Assembly: GCA_013140395.1 (NCBI GenBank)
Contig: JABFSY010000415.1
Span: 1 to 7,908, forward strand
Reading direction: 5' to 3'
From: Cyclobacteriaceae bacterium
GTDB taxonomy: Bacteria; Bacteroidota; Bacteroidia; Cytophagales; Cyclobacteriaceae
Length of the DNA stretch: 7,908 bases
Shown here: positions 1 through 5,979 of the stretch, in pieces
Numbering within the stretch: the stretch's first letter is position 1
Layout: each line of letters begins with the position of its first letter
Translations under genes and position numbers: made by a program
The notes under the pieces: model-generated
The model's database searches: none
Seen by the model: only the letters and a program-made list of their open reading frames with translations
What the model was told of the DNA's origin: nothing

Positions 1-249
1 AAGTATCTTGCGCAACATCTTTTTGACGATGTACAAATTGCGGTCCTTCAGTTCTTCAAATTGCAGGTCGATATCTTCCTTTATTTGCCGAATGTAGCTG
101 GGCTCATTTTGTGATTCAAAGAGCAAGTAGCCCAACAACTCTTTGTTCTCTTTTTTATACTTGGCAAGCCTGAGGCAAAGCGTTTGTAGCAAATCTGCAT
201 CTACCTGTTGCAGTTCTTTCTTAATCTCAGCAAGGGTGGCGAAGGTCAT
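1..249 (-). CDS. Conserved hypothetical helical protein (3' end cut by window edge)
   Basis: An open frame runs leftwards from an ATG at 249-247 for 83 codons to the window edge with no stop, so only the N-terminal part is visible. It begins MTFATLAEIKKELQQVDADL and continues as a charged, mostly helical sequence rich in Leu, Lys and Glu (for example LAKYKKENKELLGYLLFE near residues 28-45). There is no signal peptide or membrane segment, so it is probably cytoplasmic. It resembles, from memory, a small conserved protein of unknown function in Bacteroidota; I do not know its role. Its ATG shares four bases (ATGA, 249-246) with the stop of the upstream RNA methyltransferase, which points to co-transcription and translational coupling. 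The frame being open to the edge and the overlap both support it as a real gene. Confidence 0.8.
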   Translation of the reverse strand, partial: MTFATLAEIKKELQQVDADLLQTLCLRLAKYKKENKELLGYLLFESQNEPSYIRQIKEDIDLQFEELKDRNLYIVKKMLRKIL

Positions 250-776
250 AAACGTGTCTTTTTGAAAAACTCCCAGACCACTATCCCAACACAAACAGAT
301 ATATTCAGCGAGTGTTTTGTCCCACTTTGTGGAATCTCCAATGCTACATCGCCTAGTTCGATGGCTTCATCGCTTACCCCATTGACTTCGTTTCCGAACA
401 CTAAGCAATACTTTTTTCCTTGTTCAATTGCAAAAGATTGAAGAGGCGAGCTTTCAGTGGTTTGTTCAATCAACACGATGAGATGGCCTGATGCCTTTAA
501 CTGTTGGATTGCAGCATGGGTGCTTTCTGAATACTCCCAAGAGACAGACTCGGTGGCGCCCAAAGCTGTTTTATGAATTTCGCGGTGCGGTGGAGTGCCT
601 GTAATTCCTGTTAGAATTATCTTTTCCACTCGAAAGGCATCCGCTGTACGAAAAGCGGAGCCAACATTGTGCAAGCTGCGAACGTTGTCCAACAGAATGC
701 AAACCGGAATTTTGTGGGTTTCTTTAAATTGATCTACAGAAATGCGACCTAGCTCTTCGAGCTTTAATTTCTTCAT
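246..776 (-). CDS. SpoU/TrmH-family RNA 2'-O-methyltransferase
   Basis: This 176-residue protein belongs to the SPOUT superfamily, which transfers a methyl group from S-adenosylmethionine to a ribose 2'-OH in tRNA or rRNA. All three SpoU motifs are visible: motif 1 at about residues 29-46 (LDNVRSLHNVGSAFRTADAF, with the conserved Asn and Arg), motif 2 at about 125-136 (LVFGNEVNGVSDE, with the GNE core), and motif 3 at about 147-169 (EIPQSGTKHSLNISVCVGI, the SLN(I/V)S signature that forms part of the trefoil knot). It is a minimal catalytic domain without the N-terminal substrate-binding extension of RlmB-like enzymes, so the target (tRNA Gm18-like or other) cannot be told. An in-frame TGA lies just upstream of ATG 776, which fixes the start. 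Its stop overlaps the next gene by four bases. It is soluble and cytoplasmic. Confidence 0.93.
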   Translation of the reverse strand: MKKLKLEELGRISVDQFKETHKIPVCILLDNVRSLHNVGSAFRTADAFRVEKIILTGITGTPPHREIHKTALGATESVSWEYSESTHAAIQQLKASGHLIVLIEQTTESSPLQSFAIEQGKKYCLVFGNEVNGVSDEAIELGDVALEIPQSGTKHSLNISVCVGIVVWEFFKKTRL

Positions 777-794
777 GCCGCAATTTCATCTCTT

Positions 795-812
795 AATTGG
801 GCATTTCCAATT
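795..812. repeat. Short inverted repeat between doxX-like gene and RNA methyltransferase gene
   Basis: AATTGG at 795-800 and CCAATT at 807-812 form a perfect six-base inverted repeat with a six-base loop. It lies in the 70-base gap between the DoxX-family stop (847) and the methyltransferase start (776). No T-run follows it in the direction of transcription, so a simple intrinsic terminator is not well supported. It could be a weak hairpin, an operator or chance. Confidence 0.3.
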
Positions 813-846
813 CCGCAGAAAAGACGAAGCACGATGGCTGCCTTTC

Positions 847-1251
847 CTACTTCTTCATCTTGGGCAACAGTATAGTTACAAAATCAATCAGTTTTTCTTT
901 GTCTAGGTATAAAAGGATTCCTGATGCTACAAACACAATTACCGCATAAGAAAAAAGCAATGCATCACCACCAAAAAAAACTCCAAGAATGGTAAGGTGA
1001 AAGAAAATGGCACCACTCATCAAACCCAAGCCCAAACCTGCCCCAATCCAACTAGTAGGAGGAAACAAAATCAAAAGGGATGCGATCAACTCTCCGACAC
1101 CCGTCCCGATCCTTCCCCAAGGCTCCATGCCAAGCATACCAAACAATTGTACCGATTCAGGTTGCGCGGTGAACTTGAAATAAAGTGTTTGAAGCATGAT
1201 CAGCGCAGCAATGACCCTGAGGAGCCATTTTATAATCAACATTGGTTTCAT
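847..1251 (-). CDS. DoxX-family integral membrane protein
   Basis: This 134-residue, very hydrophobic protein has four likely membrane segments at about residues 7-24, 50-63, 66-90 and 98-116, the usual size and topology of the DoxX family. The sequence QTLYFKFTAQPESVQLF at about 21-37 is typical of Bacteroidota DoxX-like proteins, as is the acidic GxGELIAS segment near 51-58 at the start of the second helix. Family function is poorly defined: relatives are linked to thiosulfate:quinone oxidoreduction (DoxD/DoxA), and a mycobacterial DoxX partners with superoxide dismutase and a thiosulfate sulfurtransferase in oxidative-stress resistance. The gene starts 20 bases after the stop of the exported YHS-domain protein and on the same strand, so the two are probably one operon. 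A second Met at residue 4 is a possible alternative start. The precise role here is unknown. Confidence 0.85.
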   Translation of the reverse strand: MKPMLIIKWLLRVIAALIMLQTLYFKFTAQPESVQLFGMLGMEPWGRIGTGVGELIASLLILFPPTSWIGAGLGLGLMSGAIFFHLTILGVFFGGDALLFSYAVIVFVASGILLYLDKEKLIDFVTILLPKMKK

Positions 1252-1271
1252 AAAAAGTGATTCAACTTTTC

Positions 1272-1745
1272 TTACTTTTTAAAAAATTTCGTCCAGTTAT
1301 TATCTGCCTTTTCTTTCAAGCTCTTTTCATCTCTGTTCCAGGTTTTCAGTGTGTTAGTGAAAAGTTTGTTATAATACAGACAAAGTTTGCCATCAATGAT
1401 TTTAAAAGTTTCCGGGTCCACTTCCACCTTCTCGCCCGTGGCACCCATGGCATAGGCACACCAACCTCCATAGACAGGTTCGTATTTTTCGGGAGTTGTT
1501 TTGAACAGTTCTTTATTGGCGGCTGACGAAAAGTAATAGGTTACTCCTTGGTAACTAAATGACAGCTCCTTCTTCCCTTCGAGCGCTTTGCCCGTGGTAA
1601 AATAACCTACCGGGTCATAGCCTTGAATAGCCAGGTCATTTTCTATGTTGAACTCTTTCTTGCGCTTGGCACTAATGTCTTGCGCATAAACCTGCCCAAC
1701 AAAAAGTATCAAGACAGAGAGCGCGATAATTCTTAGATTGATCAT
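1272..1745 (-). CDS. Exported YHS-domain protein (paralogue 1)
   Basis: A 157-residue protein with a clear signal peptide (residues 1-21, hydrophobic core, probable cut VYA|Q), so it should act outside the cytoplasmic membrane. A YHS domain spans about residues 38-98: GYDPVGYF at 42-49, the PEKYEPVYGGWCAYAMG block at 85-101, and one Cys (C96) in the GGxCAY signature; a second Cys (C122) sits in the C-terminal part. YHS domains are small folds thought to bind metal, but the ligand and function of the secreted form are not established. Some members of this secreted family are annotated as selenoproteins; no in-frame TGA is present here. It is a paralogue of the protein at 1995-2444 (32 of 60 aligned positions identical across the domain, counted by eye, no gaps) and is the first gene of the leftward run that continues with the DoxX-family gene. 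Confidence 0.9.
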   Translation of the reverse strand: MINLRIIALSVLILFVGQVYAQDISAKRKKEFNIENDLAIQGYDPVGYFTTGKALEGKKELSFSYQGVTYYFSSAANKELFKTTPEKYEPVYGGWCAYAMGATGEKVEVDPETFKIIDGKLCLYYNKLFTNTLKTWNRDEKSLKEKADNNWTKFFKK

Positions 1746-1828
1746 AACCTTTTACCTTTTAATGCCTGGTTCAACGGAAACCTAACAAAAGTGATCATAT
1801 GAATTGTGACTGAGTGTAAGCCAGGAGA

Positions 1829-1836
1829 CAAATCTA
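1829..1836 (-). promoter_or_regulatory. Candidate Bacteroidota -7 box for the YHS-DoxX operon
   Basis: Read on the minus strand this is TAGATTTG, an exact match to the TAnnTTTG -7 element of the Bacteroidota primary sigma factor. It lies 84 bases upstream of the YHS paralogue 1 start. I cannot find a TTG -33 element at the usual 17-23 base spacing, so it remains a candidate. Confidence 0.35.
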
Positions 1837-1859
1837 AGAATCTATTACTTGTACCGTAT

Positions 1860-1876
1860 CACGCTCAGTTCGCGTG
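1860..1876. repeat. Inverted repeat in the divergent YHS intergenic region (possible operator)
   Basis: CACGC at 1860-1864 and GCGTG at 1872-1876 form a GC-rich inverted repeat around a seven-base spacer, in an otherwise AT-rich region between the two divergent YHS genes. It lies between the two candidate -7 boxes, a place where a regulator could act on both directions. The arms are short, so chance is possible. Confidence 0.3.
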
Positions 1877-1969
1877 GCCAGTGAAACTCAATCTGTCTGG
1901 GAAGGGTCAAGTCTATTTTAAAGAAATCACAATGTCGTTCAACTGACTTAGGTTGGTGGCTTGTTGTTA

Positions 1970-1977
1970 TAAATTTG
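1970..1977 (+). promoter_or_regulatory. Candidate Bacteroidota -7 box for the YHS-Cld operon
   Basis: TAAATTTG is an exact match to the TAnnTTTG -7 consensus, 17 bases before the ATG at 1995. A TTGG at 1953-1956 is only about 14 bases upstream, closer than the usual -33 spacing, so the -33 element is weak or absent. Use of this box would give a very short leader. Confidence 0.45.
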
Positions 1978-1994
1978 GTAAATAATAAAATGAA

Positions 1995-2444
1995 ATGAAT
2001 ATGAAAAGGATTACAACTCTCGCAGGTATTGTTTTGTTACTACTACCTATCTATTCATTCGCTCAAACCAGTGAAGTGTTCTCTAATGAAAGCGGAGCTA
2101 TCAAAGGGTATGACCCTGTTGCCTTCTTTGTCGACAGCAAGGCCGTGAAAGGATCAAAGGAATTTACACACGAATGGAATGGTGCTACTTGGCACTTTGC
2201 ATCTAAGAACAACAAAGATTTGTTCGTTGCCAATCCTGAAAAGTATGCACCTCAATACGGTGGATATTGTGCGTACGGGGCAGCTGGGGGACACAAATCA
2301 CCCACTGAAACGGATACCTGGACAATTGTTGATAGCAAACTTTACTTTAATTATAACCAAAAAGTAAAGACTCTATGGAACAAAGACCAAGCTGGCTTGA
2401 TTAAGAAAGCAGACGAACAGTGGCCTAAGATCAGAAAGGATTAA
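1995..2444 (+). CDS. Exported YHS-domain protein (paralogue 2)
   Basis: A 149-residue protein with a signal peptide (about residues 1-23, cut SFA|Q) followed by a YHS domain at about 35-95: GYDPVAFF at 38-45, a Trp-rich middle (EWNGATWHFAS), and NPEKYAPQYGGYCAYG at 80-95 with the single Cys C92. The C-terminal part (WTIVDSKLYFNYNQKV and KKADEQWPKI) also follows the secreted YHS family. Function is unknown; metal binding in the periplasm is a reasonable but untested guess. The start at 1995 has an in-frame Met two codons later (2001) as an alternative, and either keeps the signal peptide. An upstream ATG at 1990 is out of frame and stops at once. The stop is two bases before the GTG of the chlorite dismutase family gene, so the two are almost certainly one transcript. 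Confidence 0.9.
   Translation: MNMKRITTLAGIVLLLLPIYSFAQTSEVFSNESGAIKGYDPVAFFVDSKAVKGSKEFTHEWNGATWHFASKNNKDLFVANPEKYAPQYGGYCAYGAAGGHKSPTETDTWTIVDSKLYFNYNQKVKTLWNKDQAGLIKKADEQWPKIRKD
2432..2439 (+). promoter_or_regulatory. Shine-Dalgarno-like site for the GTG-started Cld gene
   Basis: AGAAAGGA lies inside the end of the YHS paralogue 2 coding region, seven bases before GTG 2447. A good purine-rich site is unusual for this phylum, where most genes lack one. It supports GTG 2447 as the start and suggests that translation of the second gene is tied to the first. Confidence 0.5.
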
Positions 2445-2446
2445 GA

Positions 2447-3004
2447 GTGCAAGGAAACTTTTTCGACTTTGTTGGCGGTAGTGTTGGCAAGTGGAAAGTT
2501 ACTGGCATCGAAACACTTACCGGAGATGCACTCGAGCCGGTTACACACCTGTCTGTGATATCTAGCGATTTGATCCAACTAGAGCATAATGGTCTATGGC
2601 GGATTAAAGCATTTACCAGCAACGTCCGTTATGCTGAAAAAACCGACCGCGTGAAACTTGCAGCTGTGCAAGCAGAACTAGGCAGACCAAACTCTACCTG
2701 TGCAGCCTTCATCCCTATTCGAAAGACAGAAGCGTGGTGGGCTCTTGCTCAAGACGAGCGAAGGAGGATTTTTGGAGCTCAGTCGCATCACACTGAAATC
2801 GGACTAAACTATCTTCCTGCCATAGCGCGCAAGTTGTATCACTGTCGCGACATAGGCCAGCCGTTTGACTTCGTTACCTGGTTTGAATATGCCCCAGCAG
2901 ACGAGCCTCTTTTTGACAAATTACTGGACTCACTCCGGACCACCGAAGAATGGAAATATGTCGATCGCGAGGTTGATATTCGCCTTACTCTGATCCCGAA
3001 CTAA
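2447..3004 (+). CDS. cld: Chlorite dismutase family heme protein (short, clade-2 type)
   Basis: A 185-residue protein matching the short chlorite dismutase lineage known from Nitrobacter (about 180 residues, dimeric, no signal peptide). These heme b enzymes convert chlorite to chloride and O2. Visible family features are IPIRKTEAWW at 89-98, the heme-pocket stretch SHHTEIGLNYLPAIARKLYH at 113-132, DFVTWFEYAP at 141-150, and TTEEWKYVDREVDIRL at 165-180. By comparison with the short enzymes as I remember them (His114, Arg127, Lys92, Glu167), the equivalents here are H115 (axial heme ligand), R128 (distal Arg), K93 and E168, all shifted by one. The distal Arg is normally replaced in the HemQ (coproheme decarboxylase) relatives, so this favours real chlorite-degrading activity. 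The start is GTG, two bases after the YHS stop. It is probably cytoplasmic. Family is certain to me; substrate in vivo is inferred. Confidence 0.9.
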   Translation: MQGNFFDFVGGSVGKWKVTGIETLTGDALEPVTHLSVISSDLIQLEHNGLWRIKAFTSNVRYAEKTDRVKLAAVQAELGRPNSTCAAFIPIRKTEAWWALAQDERRRIFGAQSHHTEIGLNYLPAIARKLYHCRDIGQPFDFVTWFEYAPADEPLFDKLLDSLRTTEEWKYVDREVDIRLTLIPN

Positions 3005-3021
3005 TCTTTGCCGAGAAACAC

Positions 3022-3045
3022 ACGAACAGGTTACTCAATGTTCGT
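3022..3045. terminator. Weak hairpin between convergent genes
   Basis: ACGAAC at 3022-3027 and GTTCGT at 3040-3045 form a six-base inverted repeat with a 12-base loop in the 40-base gap between the convergent Cld and S9 peptidase genes, its right arm touching the last base of the peptidase stop. No T-run follows on either strand, so it is a poor match to an intrinsic terminator and only its position supports the call. Confidence 0.25.
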
Positions 3046-5879
3046 CAATATCCTTTGGTAGTCCCCTTCTCCACCGCTGATATTCCTGACTTCATCCATG
3101 TAGGCATAGATGCCCCTTTGAGATAATGATCGAAGAACTGCATCATTCGAATAGCGAAGTCGGTGCGATCTTGCCTTTGTGTAAGACCATGGCCCTGACC
3201 ATTGTAGTTCAGCATCCACACAGGTTTGTTCAGCCTGCGCATGGCCATATAGTATTCGATCCCTTGGTACCACGGCACCGCGCCATCCGCATCGTTATGC
3301 ATCATCATCAATGGAGTTTGAATTTTATCGGCAAATAAAATGGGCGAGTTCTCTAAATACAGTAGAGGTTTCTCCCAAAGCGAAGCTCCCAAACGCGTTT
3401 GTGATTTTTCGTATTGAAACATTCTACTCAAGCCACTCTCCCAGCGTACACCACCGTATGCACTGATCATGTTCACTACGGGTGCACCCGCTTCGGCAGC
3501 GGCAAATAAATTAGTGCGCGTGATTAAATAAGCTGCTTGATAGCCTCCCCAACTATGGCCTTGTACTCCAATATGTTTTTCATCTACAAATCCTTTGCTA
3601 ATCAAAGAAGTGACGCCAGGCAACACGCAGTTATGTGCACTCTCGCCTGGATAGCCAATTTTGTAAACGATGTCTGGTACGAAAACCAAATAGCCATTGC
3701 TGGCATATAAAGAGAAGTTAATAAACGACCGAATAGGCGCAGGTGCGTAATGTTGATGAATATCCTCGGCATACTTCTCGTAGAAGTATACCATCATTGG
3801 ATACTTCTTTTTTGGATCAAAGCCTTCGGGTTTGTAGAGTAAACCTTCTAACGGAATATTATCAAGTGATGTCCACGAAATTTTTTCTACCGAACCCCAG
3901 AAATAATTTTTCATTTGTGGATTGGCATCACTTATCTTCTTTGGCGTTGCAAATGAAAAATCGGTGGTCCAGAAATCGGGATATTCACGGAAGCTTTCCC
4001 GAGTGAACAAAAGCTGATTGGCATTTTTTGCTTTTGAAGTAAACGAATAGCGATGATCGCTCATCATTAACTTGGTGAGTTGATTGGTTTTTAAATTGAG
4101 TTTGTAATAGCCGGCAGCCTTAGTCGTTTCATTAAATGCGCTCAACAAAAGTTCTTTGTCGGGATTGATAAATCTTTCTTCATTATCAAGACGAACATAA
4201 CGGAATCGAATCTTTTCCGTGCGGCCAATCTTAGTAAGATTGACAGGCGCTTCGTCTCCTTTTGGATTGAGCGACCAAATATCGTAGCGGTCGTAAATCA
4301 ATAGGCGCGCATCGTCTTTTGTCCAACCAGCCAAACCATATGAGTTTGGAAAGTCAGGGTGATCATCTTCTTCATCGCCTGCGCGAATGCCTTTTGAAAC
4401 CCGGCTGGTTTTTTCTGTCGCGATGTGATAGGTAAACCAAGTTGTATCAGGTAGACTATACCAATACACGTACTCTGCCAATGGAGAGAGATTGGCGTTT
4501 CCTTTTACTTTTTCTTGCACCAATTTTCGGGTGTTGGTGGACAGATCAAACACATATACGTCTGAAAAATTCTGAGTGTCCCAGGTAATCATCTTTCGGT
4601 GCTTTACGTCACTTTCTCCCAAGAGAATTTTTGAATTGCCTTCGTTGCCGATGGTAATTGTGGGAACATCTTTGTTGCCAACCTGCCTAATGGTATTTGT
4701 TGGCAAATCATAGGCTACTAAATAGCTGCGCTTCTTTTCAGTGTCGAGCTGTTTATTTTGTTGTGGATAGATATAATCGTCATTGCCGCCCCACACTTCC
4801 ACAACCGCCATCTCTTCGGGCAATAAAGTTGTATCTGCCACAGCCGGTATTGGTGACGAACCAAAAAACAACTTACCCCCGTCTTTGCTGAACAATGGTG
4901 TATAGTTTTCACTCACCAACCAATTGGTTGGTAATGCCAATGAATTTTCAGCATCGATCAGCTTGGCAGAAGGTTCACCTTGCTTCCACGCATGCAATTG
5001 AAAGTGACGCACGAGTGCTTTTGTTGTATCGGTGTCCACTAAGAAGGCTGCTTGCTTTCCGTCTTCGCTGATGGAAAGACCTTTGTATTTGAATTTAGAT
5101 TTGCCCTGATGCAATGCGGCAAGGCTGCCGTTGGTCAAGTCATACCAATACACACCCGCCTTCATGGTCGAGTCGTTTCCCGTAGAGGAAAACAACAAGC
5201 CTTGACCAAATTTTGCAAAAGAATAGTCTTTCACATAGCCGAAAGTTTTCTCTTTGCCATCTGCCAATGAGCGCAATACGAGGGTATATCCGTTATCATC
5301 GGTGTTTGCCTTCTTCTTTTTAAGTTTTGTCTCTGATTTCTTTTCCTCGGGTTTAATATCCGTCTTCGACTTATCATCTGCCTTTGGCTTCACTTCTTTT
5401 TTTGCCTCCAATTGATACGCTAACCATCCTCCCGTCTTTTCCGGAATTTTGAATGATTTCACTTCTGCAATTTTTTCGCTTTTGCGTGCGGCAATCGAAT
5501 AAATCCCCAACGAGTCCTTCGGCAAATCTTCTTTTTTCTTTTTCTGTCTGCGTAGCTCTTTCACCACCTTTTGTTGTGGTTTGATTTTAAAAACAACTTG
5601 CTTGCTATCGAAGGTGATTCCTATTTCAGCAGCTCGCTTCACCGAATCTTGTGCATTTGTTTTGAGATGATAGAATACTGCTTTGCCATCGCCATCTTGT
5701 GGGTTGATAGTCATCACTGCCACAGCCCCATCGGGCGTTAAAGCTTTATATGGTATTTCCTTCCAGCTATCGTAAACGGAATGAGTGAGTGGTTTCTTAA
5801 CGATCGGTGCTGGTACGTTCTTCTTCTGGGAGTAAGCCGAAAAAGAAATCAAGCAAAGTACAACTAGTGAGTAGCGCAT
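3045..5879 (-). CDS. Secreted S9-family serine peptidase (prolyl oligopeptidase fold)
   Basis: A 944-residue peptidase with a signal peptide (about residues 1-17, cut near AYS|Q), so it acts in the periplasm or beyond. A long N-terminal region (about 35-650) has repeated strands typical of the beta-propeller that gates S9 enzymes. The C-terminal alpha/beta-hydrolase domain (about 665-920) carries the full triad: Ser776 in GHSWGGY, Asp865 in HNDADGAVPW and His897 in GQGHGL. It is likely to cleave short peptides, as dipeptidyl- or acylaminoacyl-peptidase relatives do; specificity cannot be read from sequence. Length is at the upper end for the family. The excess is partly two charged stretches, a Lys/Arg-rich one at 104-121 and a Lys/Glu/Asp-rich one at 159-192, which look like disordered loops in the propeller. 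It stands alone, converging with the Cld gene, and has no Shine-Dalgarno site. Confidence 0.94.
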   Translation of the reverse strand: MRYSLVVLCLISFSAYSQKKNVPAPIVKKPLTHSVYDSWKEIPYKALTPDGAVAVMTINPQDGDGKAVFYHLKTNAQDSVKRAAEIGITFDSKQVVFKIKPQQKVVKELRRQKKKKEDLPKDSLGIYSIAARKSEKIAEVKSFKIPEKTGGWLAYQLEAKKEVKPKADDKSKTDIKPEEKKSETKLKKKKANTDDNGYTLVLRSLADGKEKTFGYVKDYSFAKFGQGLLFSSTGNDSTMKAGVYWYDLTNGSLAALHQGKSKFKYKGLSISEDGKQAAFLVDTDTTKALVRHFQLHAWKQGEPSAKLIDAENSLALPTNWLVSENYTPLFSKDGGKLFFGSSPIPAVADTTLLPEEMAVVEVWGGNDDYIYPQQNKQLDTEKKRSYLVAYDLPTNTIRQVGNKDVPTITIGNEGNSKILLGESDVKHRKMITWDTQNFSDVYVFDLSTNTRKLVQEKVKGNANLSPLAEYVYWYSLPDTTWFTYHIATEKTSRVSKGIRAGDEEDDHPDFPNSYGLAGWTKDDARLLIYDRYDIWSLNPKGDEAPVNLTKIGRTEKIRFRYVRLDNEERFINPDKELLLSAFNETTKAAGYYKLNLKTNQLTKLMMSDHRYSFTSKAKNANQLLFTRESFREYPDFWTTDFSFATPKKISDANPQMKNYFWGSVEKISWTSLDNIPLEGLLYKPEGFDPKKKYPMMVYFYEKYAEDIHQHYAPAPIRSFINFSLYASNGYLVFVPDIVYKIGYPGESAHNCVLPGVTSLISKGFVDEKHIGVQGHSWGGYQAAYLITRTNLFAAAEAGAPVVNMISAYGGVRWESGLSRMFQYEKSQTRLGASLWEKPLLYLENSPILFADKIQTPLMMMHNDADGAVPWYQGIEYYMAMRRLNKPVWMLNYNGQGHGLTQRQDRTDFAIRMMQFFDHYLKGASMPTWMKSGISAVEKGTTKGY

Positions 5880-5900
5880 AGGGATGAGGTTTGCGCTAAA

Positions 5901-5928
5901 GTTGTTTTAATTTCTGTTCGAAAACAAC
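5901..5928. repeat. Inverted repeat in the leader of the S9 peptidase gene
   Basis: GTTGTTTT at 5901-5908 and AAAACAAC at 5921-5928 are perfect eight-base complements around a 12-base loop, lying 22-49 bases upstream of the peptidase ATG (5879). In the transcript this could form a leader hairpin; as DNA it could be an operator. A TACCTTTT sequence (minus strand, 5944-5937), one base off the -7 consensus, sits just upstream and would place the repeat at or just after the transcription start. Confidence 0.4.
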
Positions 5929-5979
5929 GCCCTTGCTAAAAGGTATCTGATATTCTTTTTAAACGGCAGTCTAAAACGA

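Noticed and set aside
1252..1280. Inverted repeat AAAAAGT/ACTTTTT between YHS paralogue 1 and the DoxX-family gene, considered as a terminator or attenuator
   Set aside because: It is almost pure A/T, has a 15-base loop, and overlaps the coding end and the next start, so chance is the simplest explanation.
997..1526. Open frames on the plus strand opposite the DoxX-family and YHS paralogue 1 genes
   Set aside because: They are antisense to genes with clear family signatures, and their translations have no recognisable pattern.
2255..2300. Possible selenocysteine in the YHS proteins, since some secreted YHS family members are annotated as selenoproteins
   Set aside because: No in-frame TGA occurs near the GGxCAY motif in either paralogue; both frames read through with ordinary codons.
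2447..3004. Calling the Cld-family gene HemQ (coproheme decarboxylase)
   Set aside because: The protein is the short type (185 residues) and has Arg, not Gln or another residue, at the distal position 13 residues after the axial His.
3031..3338. Frames on both strands over the 3' end of the S9 peptidase gene
   Set aside because: The region encodes the catalytic His and C-terminus of the peptidase in the true frame; the other frames are shadows.
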